A stretch of DNA of 64,000 nucleotides from Sisyra terminalis (lineage: Eukaryota > Arthropoda > Insecta > Neuroptera > Sisyridae): assembly GCA_958496175.1 (NCBI GenBank), contig OY292280.1, forward strand, positions 20,212,001-20,276,000, in the 5' to 3' direction. Made by a program: the position numbers and the translations under genes. The notes below the pieces were generated by a model. The model was not told the origin of the DNA. It saw only the letters and a program-made list of their open reading frames with translations, and searched no databases. Below, piece by piece: positions 1 to 10,120 of the stretch. Position 1 is the stretch's first letter; every line of letters begins with the position of its first letter.

Positions 1-1733
1 CAATATCGTTTCAAACTTTCAAAAAGGACAATTTTCTAATGCATAAAAAGGGCATAAGGGATGTTTTCCTTCACTAAATTAAAGCAGAATATTATAAACT
101 AAACCATTCTTAACCACTATGCAATAAATAAAAAGCATTTGTTACGTATATCTTTGGAAAATTGAAACTGGAAATAAAATTGTTAAAAGTCAATGCGAAA
201 AAATTCGACTGATATTGGGTCATTTAAAGAAGGTGACTTTTCATTATGAGGTCTAGTTTTCTCAACGGATTTTGAAATAAGGCTATCAAGTGAAATATAA
301 TAGGTAAAAAAAATTTGTCCTGTGTGCCAAAAGACACTTGCAATATCGTTTCAAACTTTCAAAAAGGACAATTTTCTAATGCATAAAAAGGACATAAGGG
401 ATGTTTTCCTCACTTAATTAAAGTTGAATATTATAAACTAAACCATCATTAACCACTATGCCAAAAATGAAAAGCATTTGTTACGTATATCTTTAGAAAA
501 TTGAAACTGGAAATTAAATTGTTGAAAGTCTATACGAAAAAATTCGACTGATATTGGGTCATTTAAAGAAGGTGACTTTTTATTATGAGGTCTAGTTTTC
601 TCAACGGATTCTGAATTAAGGCTATCAAGTGAAATATAATAGGAAAAAAATTTGGTCCTGTGTGCCAAAAGACACTTGCAATATCGTTTCAAACTTTCAA
701 AAAGGACAATTTTCTAATGCATAAAAAGGGCATAAGGGATGTTTTCCTTCACTAAATTAAAGCAGAATATTATAAACTAAACCATTCTTAACCACTATGC
801 AATAAATGAAAAGCATTTGTTACGTATATCTTTAGAAAATTGAAACTGGAAATTAAATTGTTGAAAGTCTATACGAAAAAATTCGACTGATATTGGGTCA
901 TTTAAAGAAGGTGACTTTTTATTATGAGGTCTAGTTTTCTCAACGGATTCTGAATTAAGGCTATCAAGTGAAATATAATAGGAAAAAAATTTGGTCCTGT
1001 GTGCCAAAAGACACTTGCAATATCGTTTCAAACTTTCAAAAAGGACAATTTTCTAATGCATAAAAAGGGCATAAGGGATGTTTTCCTTCACTAAATTAAA
1101 GCAGAATATTATAAACTAAACCATTCTTAACCACTATGCAATAAATAAAAAGCATTTGTTACGTATATCTTTGGAAAATTGAAACTGGAAATAAAATTGT
1201 TAAAAGTCAATGCGAAAAAATTCGACTGATATTGGGTCATTTAAAGAAGGTGACTTTTCATTATGAGGTCTAGTTTTCTCAACGGATTTTGAAATAAGGC
1301 TATCAAGTGAAATATAATAGGTAAAAAAAATTTGTCCTGTGTGCCAAAAGACACTTGCAATATCGTTTCAAACTTTCAAAAAGGACAATTTTCTAATGCA
1401 TAAAAAGGACATAAGGGATGTTTTCCTCACTTAATTAAAGTTGAATATTATAAACTAAACCATCATTAACCACTATGCCAAAAATGAAAAGCATTTGTTA
1501 CGTATATCTTTAGAAAATTGAAACTGGAAATTAAATTGTTGAAAGTCTATACGAAAAAATTCGACTGATATTGGGTCATTTAAAGAAGGTGACTTTTTAT
1601 TATGAGGTCTAGTTTTCTCAACGGATTCTGAATTAAGGCTATCAAGTGAAATATAATAGGAAAAAAATTTGGTCCTGTGTGCCAAAAGACACTTGCAATA
1701 TCGTTTCAAACTTTCAAAAAGGACAATTTTCTA
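1..1733 (+). repeat. Three-monomer higher-order repeat, 1017-bp period
   Basis: Monomer variants succeed each other as type a (AAAGTCAATGCG with GATTTTGAAATAAGG), type b (AAAGTCTATACG with GATTCTGAATTAAGG) and a second b-like copy that has AATAAATGAAAAGC. Positions 1-716 then recur at 1018-1733 with essentially no change, for example the two b copies starting at 456 and 1473. From about 1,812 to 2,690 only a-type copies follow. This is a locally duplicated trimer, a sign of recent unequal exchange. Confidence 0.85.
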
Positions 1734-4700
1734 ATGCATAAAAAGGGCATAAGGGATGTTTTCCTTCACTAAATTAAAGCAGAATATTATAAACTAAACC
1801 ATTCTTAACCACTATGCAATAAATAAAAAGCATTTGTTACGTATATCTTTGGAAAATTGAAACTGGAAATAAAATTGTTAAAAGTCAATGCGAAAAAATT
1901 CGACTGATATTGGGTCATTTAAAGAAGGTGACTTTTCATTATGAGGTCTAGTTTTCTCAACGGATTTTGAAATAAGGCTATCAAGTGATATATAATAGGA
2001 AAAAAATTTGGTCCTGTGTGCCAAAAGACACTTGCAATATCGTTTCAAACTTTCAAAAAGGACAATTTTCTAATGCATAAAAAGGGCATAAGGGATGTTT
2101 TCCTTCACTAAATTAAAGCAGAATATTATAAACTAAACCATTCTTAACCACTATGCAATAAATAAAAAGCATTTGTTACGTATATCTTTGGAAAATTGAA
2201 ACTGGAAATAAAATTGTTAAAAGTCAATGCGAAAAAATTCGACTGATATTGGGTCATTTAAAGAAGGTGACTTTTCATTATGAGGTCTAGTTTTCTCAAC
2301 GGATTTTGAAATAAGGCTATCAAGTGATATATAATAGGAAAAAAATTTGGTCCTGTGTGCCAAAAGACACTTGCAATATCGTTTCAAACTTTCAAAAAGG
2401 ACAATTTTCTAATGCATAAAAAGGGCATAAGGGATGTTTTCCTTCACTAAATTAAAGCAGAATATTATAAACTAAACCATTCTTAACCACTATGCAATAA
2501 ATAAAAAGCATTTGTTACGTATATCTTTGGAAAATTGAAACTGGAAATAAAATTGTTAAAAGTCAATGCGAAAAAATTCGACTGATATTGGGTCATTTAA
2601 AGAAGGTGACTTTTCATTATGAGGTCTAGTTTTCTCAACGGATTTTGAAATAAGGCTATCAAGTGAAATATAATAGGTAAAAAAAATTTGTCCTGTGTGC
2701 CAAAAGACACTTGCAATATCGTTTCAAACTTTCAAAAAGGACAATTTTCAAATGCATAAAAAGGACATAAGGGATGTTTTCCTCACTAAATTAAAGTTGA
2801 ATATTATAAACTAAACCATTCTTAACCACTATGCAAAAAATAAAAAGCATTTGTAACGTATATCTTTGGAAAATTGAAGCTGGAAATAAAATTGTTAAAA
2901 GTCAATGCGAAAAAATTCGACTGATATTGGGTCATTTAAAGAAGGTGACTTTTCATTATGAGGTCTAGTTTTCTCAACGGATTTTGAATTAAGGCTATCA
3001 AGTGAAATATTATAGGAAAACAATAATGTCCTGTGTGCCAAAAGACACCCGCAATATCGTTTCAAACTTTCAAAATGGACAATTTTCTAATGCATAAAAA
3101 GGACATAAGGGATGTTTTCCTCACTAAATTAAAGTTGAATATTATAAACTAAACCATTCTTAACCACTATGCAAAAAATAAAAAGCATTTGTTACGTATA
3201 TCTTTAGAAAATTGAAACTGGAAATTAAATTGTTGAAAGTCTATGCGAAAAAATTCGACTGATATTGGGTCATTTAAAGAAGGTGACTTTTCATTATGAG
3301 GTCTAGTTTTCTCAACGGATTCTGATTTAAGGCTATCAAGTGATATATAATAGGAAAACAATAATGTCCTGTGTGCCAAAAGACACCCGCAATATCGTTT
3401 CAAACTTTCAAAAAGGACAATTTTCAAATGCATAAAAAGGACATAAGGGATGTTTTCCTCCCTAAATTAAAGTTGAATATTATAAACTAAACCATTCTTA
3501 ACCACTATGCAAAAATTAAAAAGCATTTGTTACGTATATCTTTGGAAAATTGAAACTGGAAATAAAATTGTTAAAAGTCAATGCGAAAAAATTCGACTGA
3601 TATTGGGTCATTTAAAGAAGGTGACTTTTCATTATGAGGTCAAGTTTTCTCAACGGATTTTGAAATAAGGCTATCAAGTGAAATATAAAAGGAAAAAACT
3701 TTTGTCCTGTGTGCCAAAAGACACCCGCAATCTCGTTTCAAACTTTCAAAAAGGACTATTTTCTAATGCATAAAAAGGACATTAGGGATGTTTTCCTTCA
3801 CTAAATTAAAGTTGAATATTATAAACTAAACCATTCTTAACCACTATGCAAAAAATAAAAAGCATTTGGTACGTATATCTTTGGAAAATTGAAACTGGAA
3901 ATTAAATTGTTGAAAGTCTATGCGAAAAAATTCGACTGATATTGGGTCACTTAAAGAAGGTGACTTTTCATTATGAGGTCTAGTTTTCTCAACGGATTCT
4001 GAATTATGGCTATCAAGTGATATATAATAGGAAAAAACTTTTGTCCTGTGTGCCAAAAGACACCCGCAATATCGTTTCAAACTTTCAAAAAGGACTATTT
4101 TCTAATGCATAAAAAGGACATTAGGGATGTTTTCCTTCACTAAATTAAAGTTGAATATTATAAACTAAACCATTCTTAACCACTATGCAAAAAATAAAAA
4201 GCATTTGGTACGTATATCTTTGGAAAATTGAAACTGGAAATTAAATTGTTGAAAGTCTATGCGAAAAAATTCGACTGATATTGGGTCACTTAAAGAAGGT
4301 GACTTTTCATTATGAGGTCTAGTTTTCTCAACGGATTCTGAATTATGGCTATCAAGTGATATATAATAGGAAAAAAATTTTGTCCTGTGTGCCAAAAGAC
4401 ACTTGCAATATCGTTTCAAACTTTCAAAAAGGACAATTTTCTAATGCATAAAAAGGGCATAAGGGATGATTTCCTTCACTAAATTAAAGCAGAATATTAT
4501 AAACTAAACCATTCTTAACCACTATGCAAAAAATAAAAAGCATTTGTTTCGTATATCTTTAGAAAATTGAAACTGGAAATTAAATTGTTGAAAGTCTATG
4601 CGAAAAAATTCGACTGATATTGGGTCATTTAAAGAAGGTGACTTTTCATTATGAGGTCTAGTTTTCTCAACGGATTTTGAAATAAGGCTATCAAGTGAAA

Positions 4701-5904
4701 TATAATAGGTAAAAAAAATTTGTCCTGTGTGCCAAAAGACACTTGCAATATCGTTTCAAACTTTCAAAAAGGACAATTTTCAAATGCATAAAAAGGACAT
4801 AAGGGATGTTTTCCTCACTAAATTAAAGTTGAATATTATAAACTAAACCATTCTTAACCACTATGCAAAAAATAAAAAGCATTTGGTACGTATATCATTG
4901 GAAAATTGAAACTGGAAATTAAATTGAAGAAAGTCTATGCGTAAAAATTCGACTGATATTGGGTCATTTAAAGAAGGTGACTTTTCATTATGAGGTCTAG
5001 TTTTCTCAACGGATTCTGAATTAAGGCTATCAAGTGAAATATAATAGGAAAAAAATTTTGTCCTGTGTGCCAAAAGACACCCGCAATAACGTTTCAAACT
5101 TTCAAAAAGGACAATTATCTAATGCATATGAAGGACATAAGGGATGTTTTCCTTCACGAAATTAAAGTAGAATATTATAAACAAAACCATTCTTAACCAC
5201 TATGCAAAAAATAAAAAGCATTTGTTACGTATATCTTTGGAAAATTGAAACTGGAAATTAAATTGATGAAAGTCTATGCGAAAAAATTCGACTGATATTG
5301 GGTCATTTAAAGAAGGTGACTTTTCATTATGAGGTCTAGTTTTCTCAACGGATTCTGAATTAAGGCTATCAAGTGAAATATAATAGGAAAAAAATTTTGT
5401 CCTGTGTGCCAAAAGACACCCGCAATAACGTTTCAAACTTTCAAAATGGACAATTTTCTAATGCATATAAAGGACATAAGGGATGTTTTCCTTCACTAAA
5501 TTAAAGTAGAATATTATAAACTAAACCATTCTTAACCACTATGCAAAAAATAAAAAGCATTTGTTACGTATATCTTTGGAAAATTGAAACTGGAAATTAA
5601 ATTGATGAAAGTCTATGCGAAAAAATTCGACTGATATTGGGTCATTTAAAGAAGGTGACTTTTCATTATGAGGTCTAGTTTTCTCAACGGATTTTGAATT
5701 AAGGCTATCAAGTGAAATATAATGTGAAAAAAATTTTGTCCTGTGTGCCAAAAGACACCCGCAATATCGTTTCAAACTTTCAAAAAGGACAATTTTCTAA
5801 TGCTTATAAAGGACATAAGGGATGTTTTCCTTCACTAAATTAAAGTAGAATATTATAAACTAAACCATTCTTAACCACTATGCCAAAAATAAAAAGCATT
5901 TGTT
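1..5904 (+). repeat. Satellite array 1 (339-bp monomers)
   Basis: About 17.4 head-to-tail copies of one A+T-rich monomer. Landmarks recur every 339 bp: the string CCACTATGC at 116, 455, 794, 1133 and 1472, and GTGTGCCAAAAGACAC once per copy. The 339-bp length, rather than the 338 bp common in the next block, comes from one extra T in TTTTCCTTCAC (elsewhere TTTTCCTCAC). Copies near the left are very uniform, while those from about 2,700 to 5,900 are more varied (CACTTGC versus CACCCGC after the GTGTGCC landmark). There are no spacers between copies and no gene. The block is cut at the left window edge and ends at 5904, where insert A begins inside a monomer. Confidence 0.97.
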
Positions 5905-6074
5905 GGAAAACTTTTAGGTCCTTGATCCTTTTTTTCAAGAAAACAAATTTGTATTTAAATAGCTTTAGCTAGCACAATAGGTGAATTTTAAATATCGAAA
6001 AAACCATTAACGATATCGAAAACTTTAGGTTTTATTGGATTTTTGTTTCGATCGTAACGTAATACTGCTACGGT

Positions 6075-6493
6075 GTGAATTTCTTCGAGAAATTCGACAA
6101 ACATTTTTTTGAAAAAAGTCGACGTACATTTGGTCGACGAAATAAAATTTCTCAGAAGAGAAAAAAAAAAGTTTTTCCCCTTAAGCTTTTCCGGGACCAA
6201 ATTTATACCATCGATAGAGTAATTCAAGCGCTATCGAATGAGCCTACTATCGTTAACCTACGATCGATAGTTATCGCTACAAATGGCTTTGAAGTTGGAA
6301 AAAGTGAAAAAAATCGCCAATTTAGGCCTATTTTTGGGATTCTTCAGAATTTCTGCCGGAAAATTTTCGCCAAAAAAATGAAAAATTGTATAATTAAAAA
6401 TGATTTTTAGGCTTCTCGGAGCGTAACTAAGCCATTCCCGAAATCCCATTTCACTAAATTCGAAAATTCGAGGTCCCCCCCCCAAAAAAAAAA
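6075..6493. repeat. Arm start module with paired short repeats and C9A10 block
   Basis: This module recurs in all seven arms. It contains many ATCGAT and TATCG motifs. A stretch of about 40 bp around GTAACTAAGCCATTCCC at 6410-6450 reappears in altered form at 6527-6567. Nine C followed by ten A lie at 6475-6493. The homologous homopolymer blocks are at 21679-21698, 27487-27504 (as T9G9), 28814-28833, 51884-51902, 57707-57726 and 59040-59059, with C or A counts differing by one to three. Frames of 75-111 codons run through the module on both strands. They start at GTG or TTG or are interrupted in some copies, so I do not call them genes. Confidence 0.7.
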
Positions 6494-6601
6494 CCGAAAA
6501 AATTGACTTCAGGATATGTTTTTTAGGCCTCCCGTGACGTAACTAAGCCATTCCCAGAGTCCTACTTCCCGAAAATCGAAAATTCGGTAATTTTTCGGGA
6601 A

Positions 6602-6659
6602 TGACGTCATTGGGTGGCGACGAATGTGTGACGTCATATATATGAAAAGAGTGACGTCC
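6602..6659. promoter_or_regulatory. Cluster of TGACGTCA palindromes (CRE/ATF-like)
   Basis: Perfect TGACGTCA palindromes lie at 6602-6609 and 6629-6636, and a third, TGACGTCC, at 6652-6659. The cluster recurs in every arm (around 21807, 27321, 28945, 52011, 57541 and 59167), and in insert C and the inverted arms the third site is also a perfect TGACGTCA. The octamer is the classic CREB/ATF binding site in animals and also suits other bZIP factors. Whether anything binds here is unknown. Confidence 0.4.
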
Positions 6660-6850
6660 CAAAACCATTGAGCAAAAATAAAATGAAAAATATATAGCAT
6701 CATCGATCGATCATTTCGAACCCCGAAAGGTTGGAACTGTTCGATCGAATATTTCGAAGATACAATGTCTGGAATGAGGAATTAATGTTAATTAGATATA
6801 TTATAAGCTGTAAGGAATAGAAATCAATTATTAGAAATTATAAAAATCCG

Positions 6851-6928
6851 GGACCAATCGGGATGCGAACCAGGGACCTCGACTCCGAACAACAGCAACG
6901 GCGACCAAGACGACTCGGCTATCAGATG
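6851..6928 (-). pseudogene. tRNA-like module 1 (insert A)
   Basis: Read on the minus strand, this stretch has an A-box-like TAGCCGAGTCGTCTTGG (6921-6905) and a B-box-like GGTTCGCATCC (6871-6861), with a long middle as in Ser/Leu-type tRNAs. The T stem is only partly paired, and I see no good acceptor stem. It is therefore a tRNA-derived or SINE-head-like relic, not a working tRNA. Pol III could still recognise the boxes. The core is almost unchanged in seven arms, better kept than its flanks. A frame of about 72 codons runs through the module in most arms but is broken in insert A. Confidence 0.6.
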
Positions 6929-7581
6929 ATATATGTAAATGACCTTAAAACTCATACATAAACAATTCTTATGAGATTTGTGGAAAATTGAAAAAATATT
7001 TCGATCGAAGGAGTTGGAATTTTCCTAAAACCTTATAACCATAGCTGCTCCATGTTTAAGTTGGAAAATTTTACTAAAAACATTGCAACATTTTAAGCTC
7101 CTTGATCCTTTTTATCGACAAAAACAAATTTGTATTTCAAAAGAGTTTCTTCAGAAAATTAAAATTTATATATAATGAAAAATCGATAAGGACTTCAAAA
7201 AGTTGAGATATTTTTCGATATTGGCTTTATCGAATTATTCGATAATCTATCGAATAATATTGAACTTACCTTACTTACCTCTTCGTTGCATTATCTTAAC
7301 TTTTCTTTGTATCTTAACTCTGAAATATAAAATTCAAGAGGATTGGTGCGGAAAAACGAATTGAAAAAATATATTCAATTAAAATAAATTTATAAATATT
7401 AAATATCAATTCAGTTTATAATAAATTACAATATTATTTTCTCCATTATTACAATAGTTTATATAATTTATGTAAAAGTATCAATTATTATAATCATATA
7501 GAAATATAAAGTTAATACAATTTTCTTGATTTTTCAGATATTTTCACTATTTATCACTTAAACCACTTTATCACTTCACAT

Positions 7582-7782
7582 TCACTGAATTATTAAAACA
7601 CAATTTACAGCACAGATTGTTGTAGTAAATCCATTAGTGATCTTCTTGGTAGATATCAATTGTGGAAATGATGTCCCACAGTAATTTGCTTGATGATCCT
7701 CCAACGATCCACATTTATTCCTCAAACGTCCATTTGGAAATGATGAACATCTCAACTCCAATGAATAATTCCCCGTTGTCAT
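7582..7782 (-). other. Short ATG frame of 66 codons, doubtful
   Basis: It starts at an ATG that overlaps the stop of an upstream mini-frame (CGATGA) and contains a few cysteines. Homologous frames are open at 53007-53207 and 60152-60352, but a TAT-to-TAA change closes the frame in both inverted arms and in the left and right arms of insert B. Toggling of the stop by single changes argues against protein function. I recognise no family. Confidence 0.1.
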
Positions 7783-8130
7783 CGGTCAGCTTCTTCTGGA
7801 ACGAAAAAATCAATAAATAATCAAAAATCAATAATAAAATATTTGGAGGTCTCAAAAGTACAGCGACTTACCAATCATTTATCTCCCAAAATGATGATAC
7901 TTTCTTCAGCGCAAAAACAATGTCTTGGTCCTTAGTTTCTTGGTAATTTGGATCTGTAAAAATATATTTCATTAATATTTAAACAAACTATACGTTCTAG
8001 GGACATTAACTTGAATACTGGGGAACATATGGCGCAGCCCATTTACATAATTTCCATAATGAAACAATGATTGCTAAACTTCTGCATTTATTAACAAAGT
8101 TGCAAGATTGCTTTTCCTGATAAGGGCTGT

Positions 8131-8258
8131 TTTTTCAAAGTTTCAAAAAGGTCAATTTTTAAGTACATAAAAAGGATATAAGAGATGGTTTTCTTTCGCA
8201 GAAAATTGCTGCCATTTAAAATTGAATCATTCTTAACTGTATTGCAAAAATCAGCTCT
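8131..8258 (+). repeat. Diverged satellite relic inside insert A
   Basis: This stretch keeps the order of satellite landmarks with many changes: TTTCAAAGTTTCAAAAAGG, then CATAAAAAGGATATAAGAGATG, then a weak counterpart of the ATTCTTAAC...TGCAAAAAAT part of the monomer. It is closer to the diverged monomer at 24271-24730 (GGATATAAG, TTTCGC) than to the array consensus. Equivalent relics lie at 25721-25844 and 55925-56044 (inverted) and at 30478-30603 and 60701-60824 (direct). Confidence 0.75.
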
Positions 8259-8796
8259 CCATGAGGAGGACTTTCAATTACAACCATGGTTTAAGTCGCT
8301 ATTATGCCTAATTCGGTGATCAAAACCTGATCTTTTATTATCTTCCTGTTTATCCCGTGGATTGATATATTCTTCTGATATTCACAATACTTAAGCTGCA
8401 CTCCCAGTGGCTTACATTTACAGATGATTTGATTAGATTCTTCTCTGTATGAATTATTTTTGAATATATTTTAAAAATTCAATTTTGTCGTTCATTAGTT
8501 AGTCAAACGTTGGAAAATATCTACAAAAGTAACAGAAAGTACATATAACCTCATATAAACATTGCGCCCATACCTACAATTTTACAGTAAATATTACCTG
8601 TTTCACATTTATTTATTCGATTTTGATTTTATGAAGTTATAATGTAACATTGGCCATCAGATCAAACAACCATAACATTAAATATTAATTTTTTTTGGAT
8701 AAACTAAAGTCAATTATGAACTAATAACTTTCAAAAATTAGCTGTCGCATTGACATGTATCGTATCTCCACCTATGCTAGAACGTGTGAACTCTTG

Positions 8797-8852
8797 ACAT
8801 GTATGTCAATTGAACCACCTTAAGTTTTTAGTGCCACCTGTGAGTCAGGTGG
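8797..8852. other. Small palindrome cluster
   Basis: TGACATGTATGTCA is a perfect palindrome with a two-base centre. A few bases later CCACCTG and CAGGTGG (8834-8840 and 8846-8852) form a 7-bp stem with the loop TGAGT. Another TGACATGT lies about 50 bp upstream, and CAATTCGAATTG lies downstream. In the inverted arms the stem is weakened (AGGTGG opposite CCACCT). Function unknown; candidate protein-binding dyads or a remnant of a small inverted-repeat element. Confidence 0.35.
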
Positions 8853-9204
8853 ATGTACTCATAGCTTCCAACAAAAGTCGAATGCATTTTGGCGTTGTCT
8901 TAATTTAAAATTCTAAACAATTCGAATTGTCAATACATAAGAAATGTTAGAAATAAGCAATAAATTTAAAAATTAAATATAATTACTTACTGCTTTTGAT
9001 TTTTCACACATAAGAGATGAAATTGAGTAGGAAATTGAATATGAAATAAAGGCATGCCAATCGAAAACTTAAGTTCATCCGTACATGCTGGGCAAATTTT
9101 TCCGAAAACCAAGCTCGTTTAAGGGATGACCGCGGCAATTTGGTGACGTTATGGCATTATTTCTAGACTTTAAAAAATATAAATAAATTATAAAAAAATA
9201 ATAT

Positions 9205-9285
9205 GACATTTTCAAGGTTCGAACCCGGAGATTGTTGCTTTAGATTCTCTCAACATATCCACTCGGCTACAACTGCACGTGTTTG
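9205..9285 (-). pseudogene. tRNA-like module 2 (insert A)
   Basis: On the minus strand there is an A-box match TAGCCGAGTGG (9269-9259) and a perfect B-box GGTTCGAACCT (9225-9215), spaced like a short tRNA, with CTCCGGGTTCGAACC resembling a T arm. No matching acceptor strand is visible. It is a second, distinct tRNA-derived relic in the same arm. It also appears in R arms (31555-31632, 61776-61852) and, in opposite orientation and shortened, in L arms (23521-23581, 53725-53785). It is absent from inverted arms. Confidence 0.55.
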
Positions 9286-10120
9286 CATTAAATAAAAACT
9301 TATATATAAATATTTCTCAGATCACAAAATTCAATTTTCTTTCGGGATCGAAATATTTGAAATTTTCCAAAACAAATTGAAACCATAGCTGCTCCATAAT
9401 ACTTCCGGAAAATGTGTCAATATACATAGTAACATTTTGATGTTTTTCCCCATTTTTTTCGATATTTAAAATTCTAAGAAACGGTAATGCATTGTTGTCG
9501 TATGAACAAATATGTACTGCTCTTCTTTAAAGTAAATCAAAACCAACTATCAACTTTAAGAATTTAATTCCGCAAAAAGAAAACAGAATTAGTTTTCTCG
9601 TAAATTCCAATAAGATATTCAACTCTTTTGTTGTTGTTGTACTATATTTGTACAATAACATAGGAAATAATATGAGAAATATCGTGAAAAATCATATAGT
9701 TTGGAAGGCAATCTGCTTACACCAATGTACAATCAAAATGAATGGTTGCATAAATGTTGCATTTAATAACATTTCTCGGGTAATTTTAGGGCTGCTTTAT
9801 GGTTTAATATGTAATTTGTAAGGGTTATTTGAAATTTTTCATAAAAATATAAGTCCATCCGTACATGCTGTGCAAATTTTTCCGAAAACAAACCACATTT
9901 AAGGGATGAAATCGACAATCAAAGTGGCAGAAGAAATCATCAAACTTCAAGTGTTTGTAACGTCAAGGGATCAAATAAGGGATGGTTTTCGATCCAGATA
10001 AAGTTTCGGGATCGTAACAATGTATTAAACGATAATATAACAATCTATTTCAAATTCGAGAAAAGAAAATTTTTCACCAAAATAAACCGTGGGTTAACCA
10101 TCGTTAATTTTTCACGAAAA
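9286..10120. other. A+T-rich tail of insert A, no gene seen
   Basis: I see no reading frame, RNA signal or clear mobile-element end here. A short motif around TTTTTCCGAAAAC followed by TTTAAGGGATGA occurs at 9878-9909 and, in related form, at 9099-9130. That is an internal duplication about 780 bp apart. The tail is shared with R arms at 31633-32470 and 61853-62690. Confidence 0.6.

Larger units (their letters stand above)
7279..8991 (-). ncRNA. Putative spliced non-coding transcript (splice-bounded segments)
   Basis: On the minus strand several segments are bounded by good splice signals. A donor GTAAGT follows 8991. A segment at 7953-7872 (82 nt) is preceded by TATTTTTACAG and followed by GTAAGT. 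A 76-bp intron then ends in TTTTTTCGTTCCAG, and the next segment starts at 7795. Another segment at 7319-7279 (41 nt) lies between TATATTTCAG and GTAAGTAAG. A further acceptor, CTCATTCCAG, precedes 6768. Joining the segments gives no long reading frame: the 82-nt piece runs into a stop at the junction. The same sites exist in the other arms, but the first acceptor reads ACAAATC instead of ACAGATC in both inverted arms. It may be a fossil gene or a non-coding RNA. Direction and exon chain are inferred, and no transcript evidence is available. Confidence 0.3.

Noticed and set aside
456..692. 78-codon reverse frame of the satellite as a protein gene
   Set aside because: It starts at TTG in nearly all copies, is cut short or broken in many, has no recognisable motif, and lies in a homogenised tandem repeat where openness is copied along with the DNA.
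1..5904. CRISPR array
   Set aside because: The repeats are 338-339 bp, contiguous and without spacers. The DNA is eukaryotic in character and no cas genes are present.
6075..6410. 111-codon frame at the arm start (also 51484-51819) and the opposing 75- and 79-codon frames
   Set aside because: The 111- and 79-codon frames start at GTG or TTG. Frames overlap on both strands and lengths differ between arms through indels. I recognise no family. Openness reflects base composition.
6509..6703. 64-codon ATG frame overlapping the TGACGTCA cluster
   Set aside because: It is open in five arms but altered in the right arms of B and C and stopped by TGACGTAA in C's inverted arm. It translates palindromic DNA.
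6851..6928. Functional tRNA gene
   Set aside because: The T stem is imperfect, no acceptor stem can be paired, and the copies sit in repeated arms; a tRNA-derived relic fits better.
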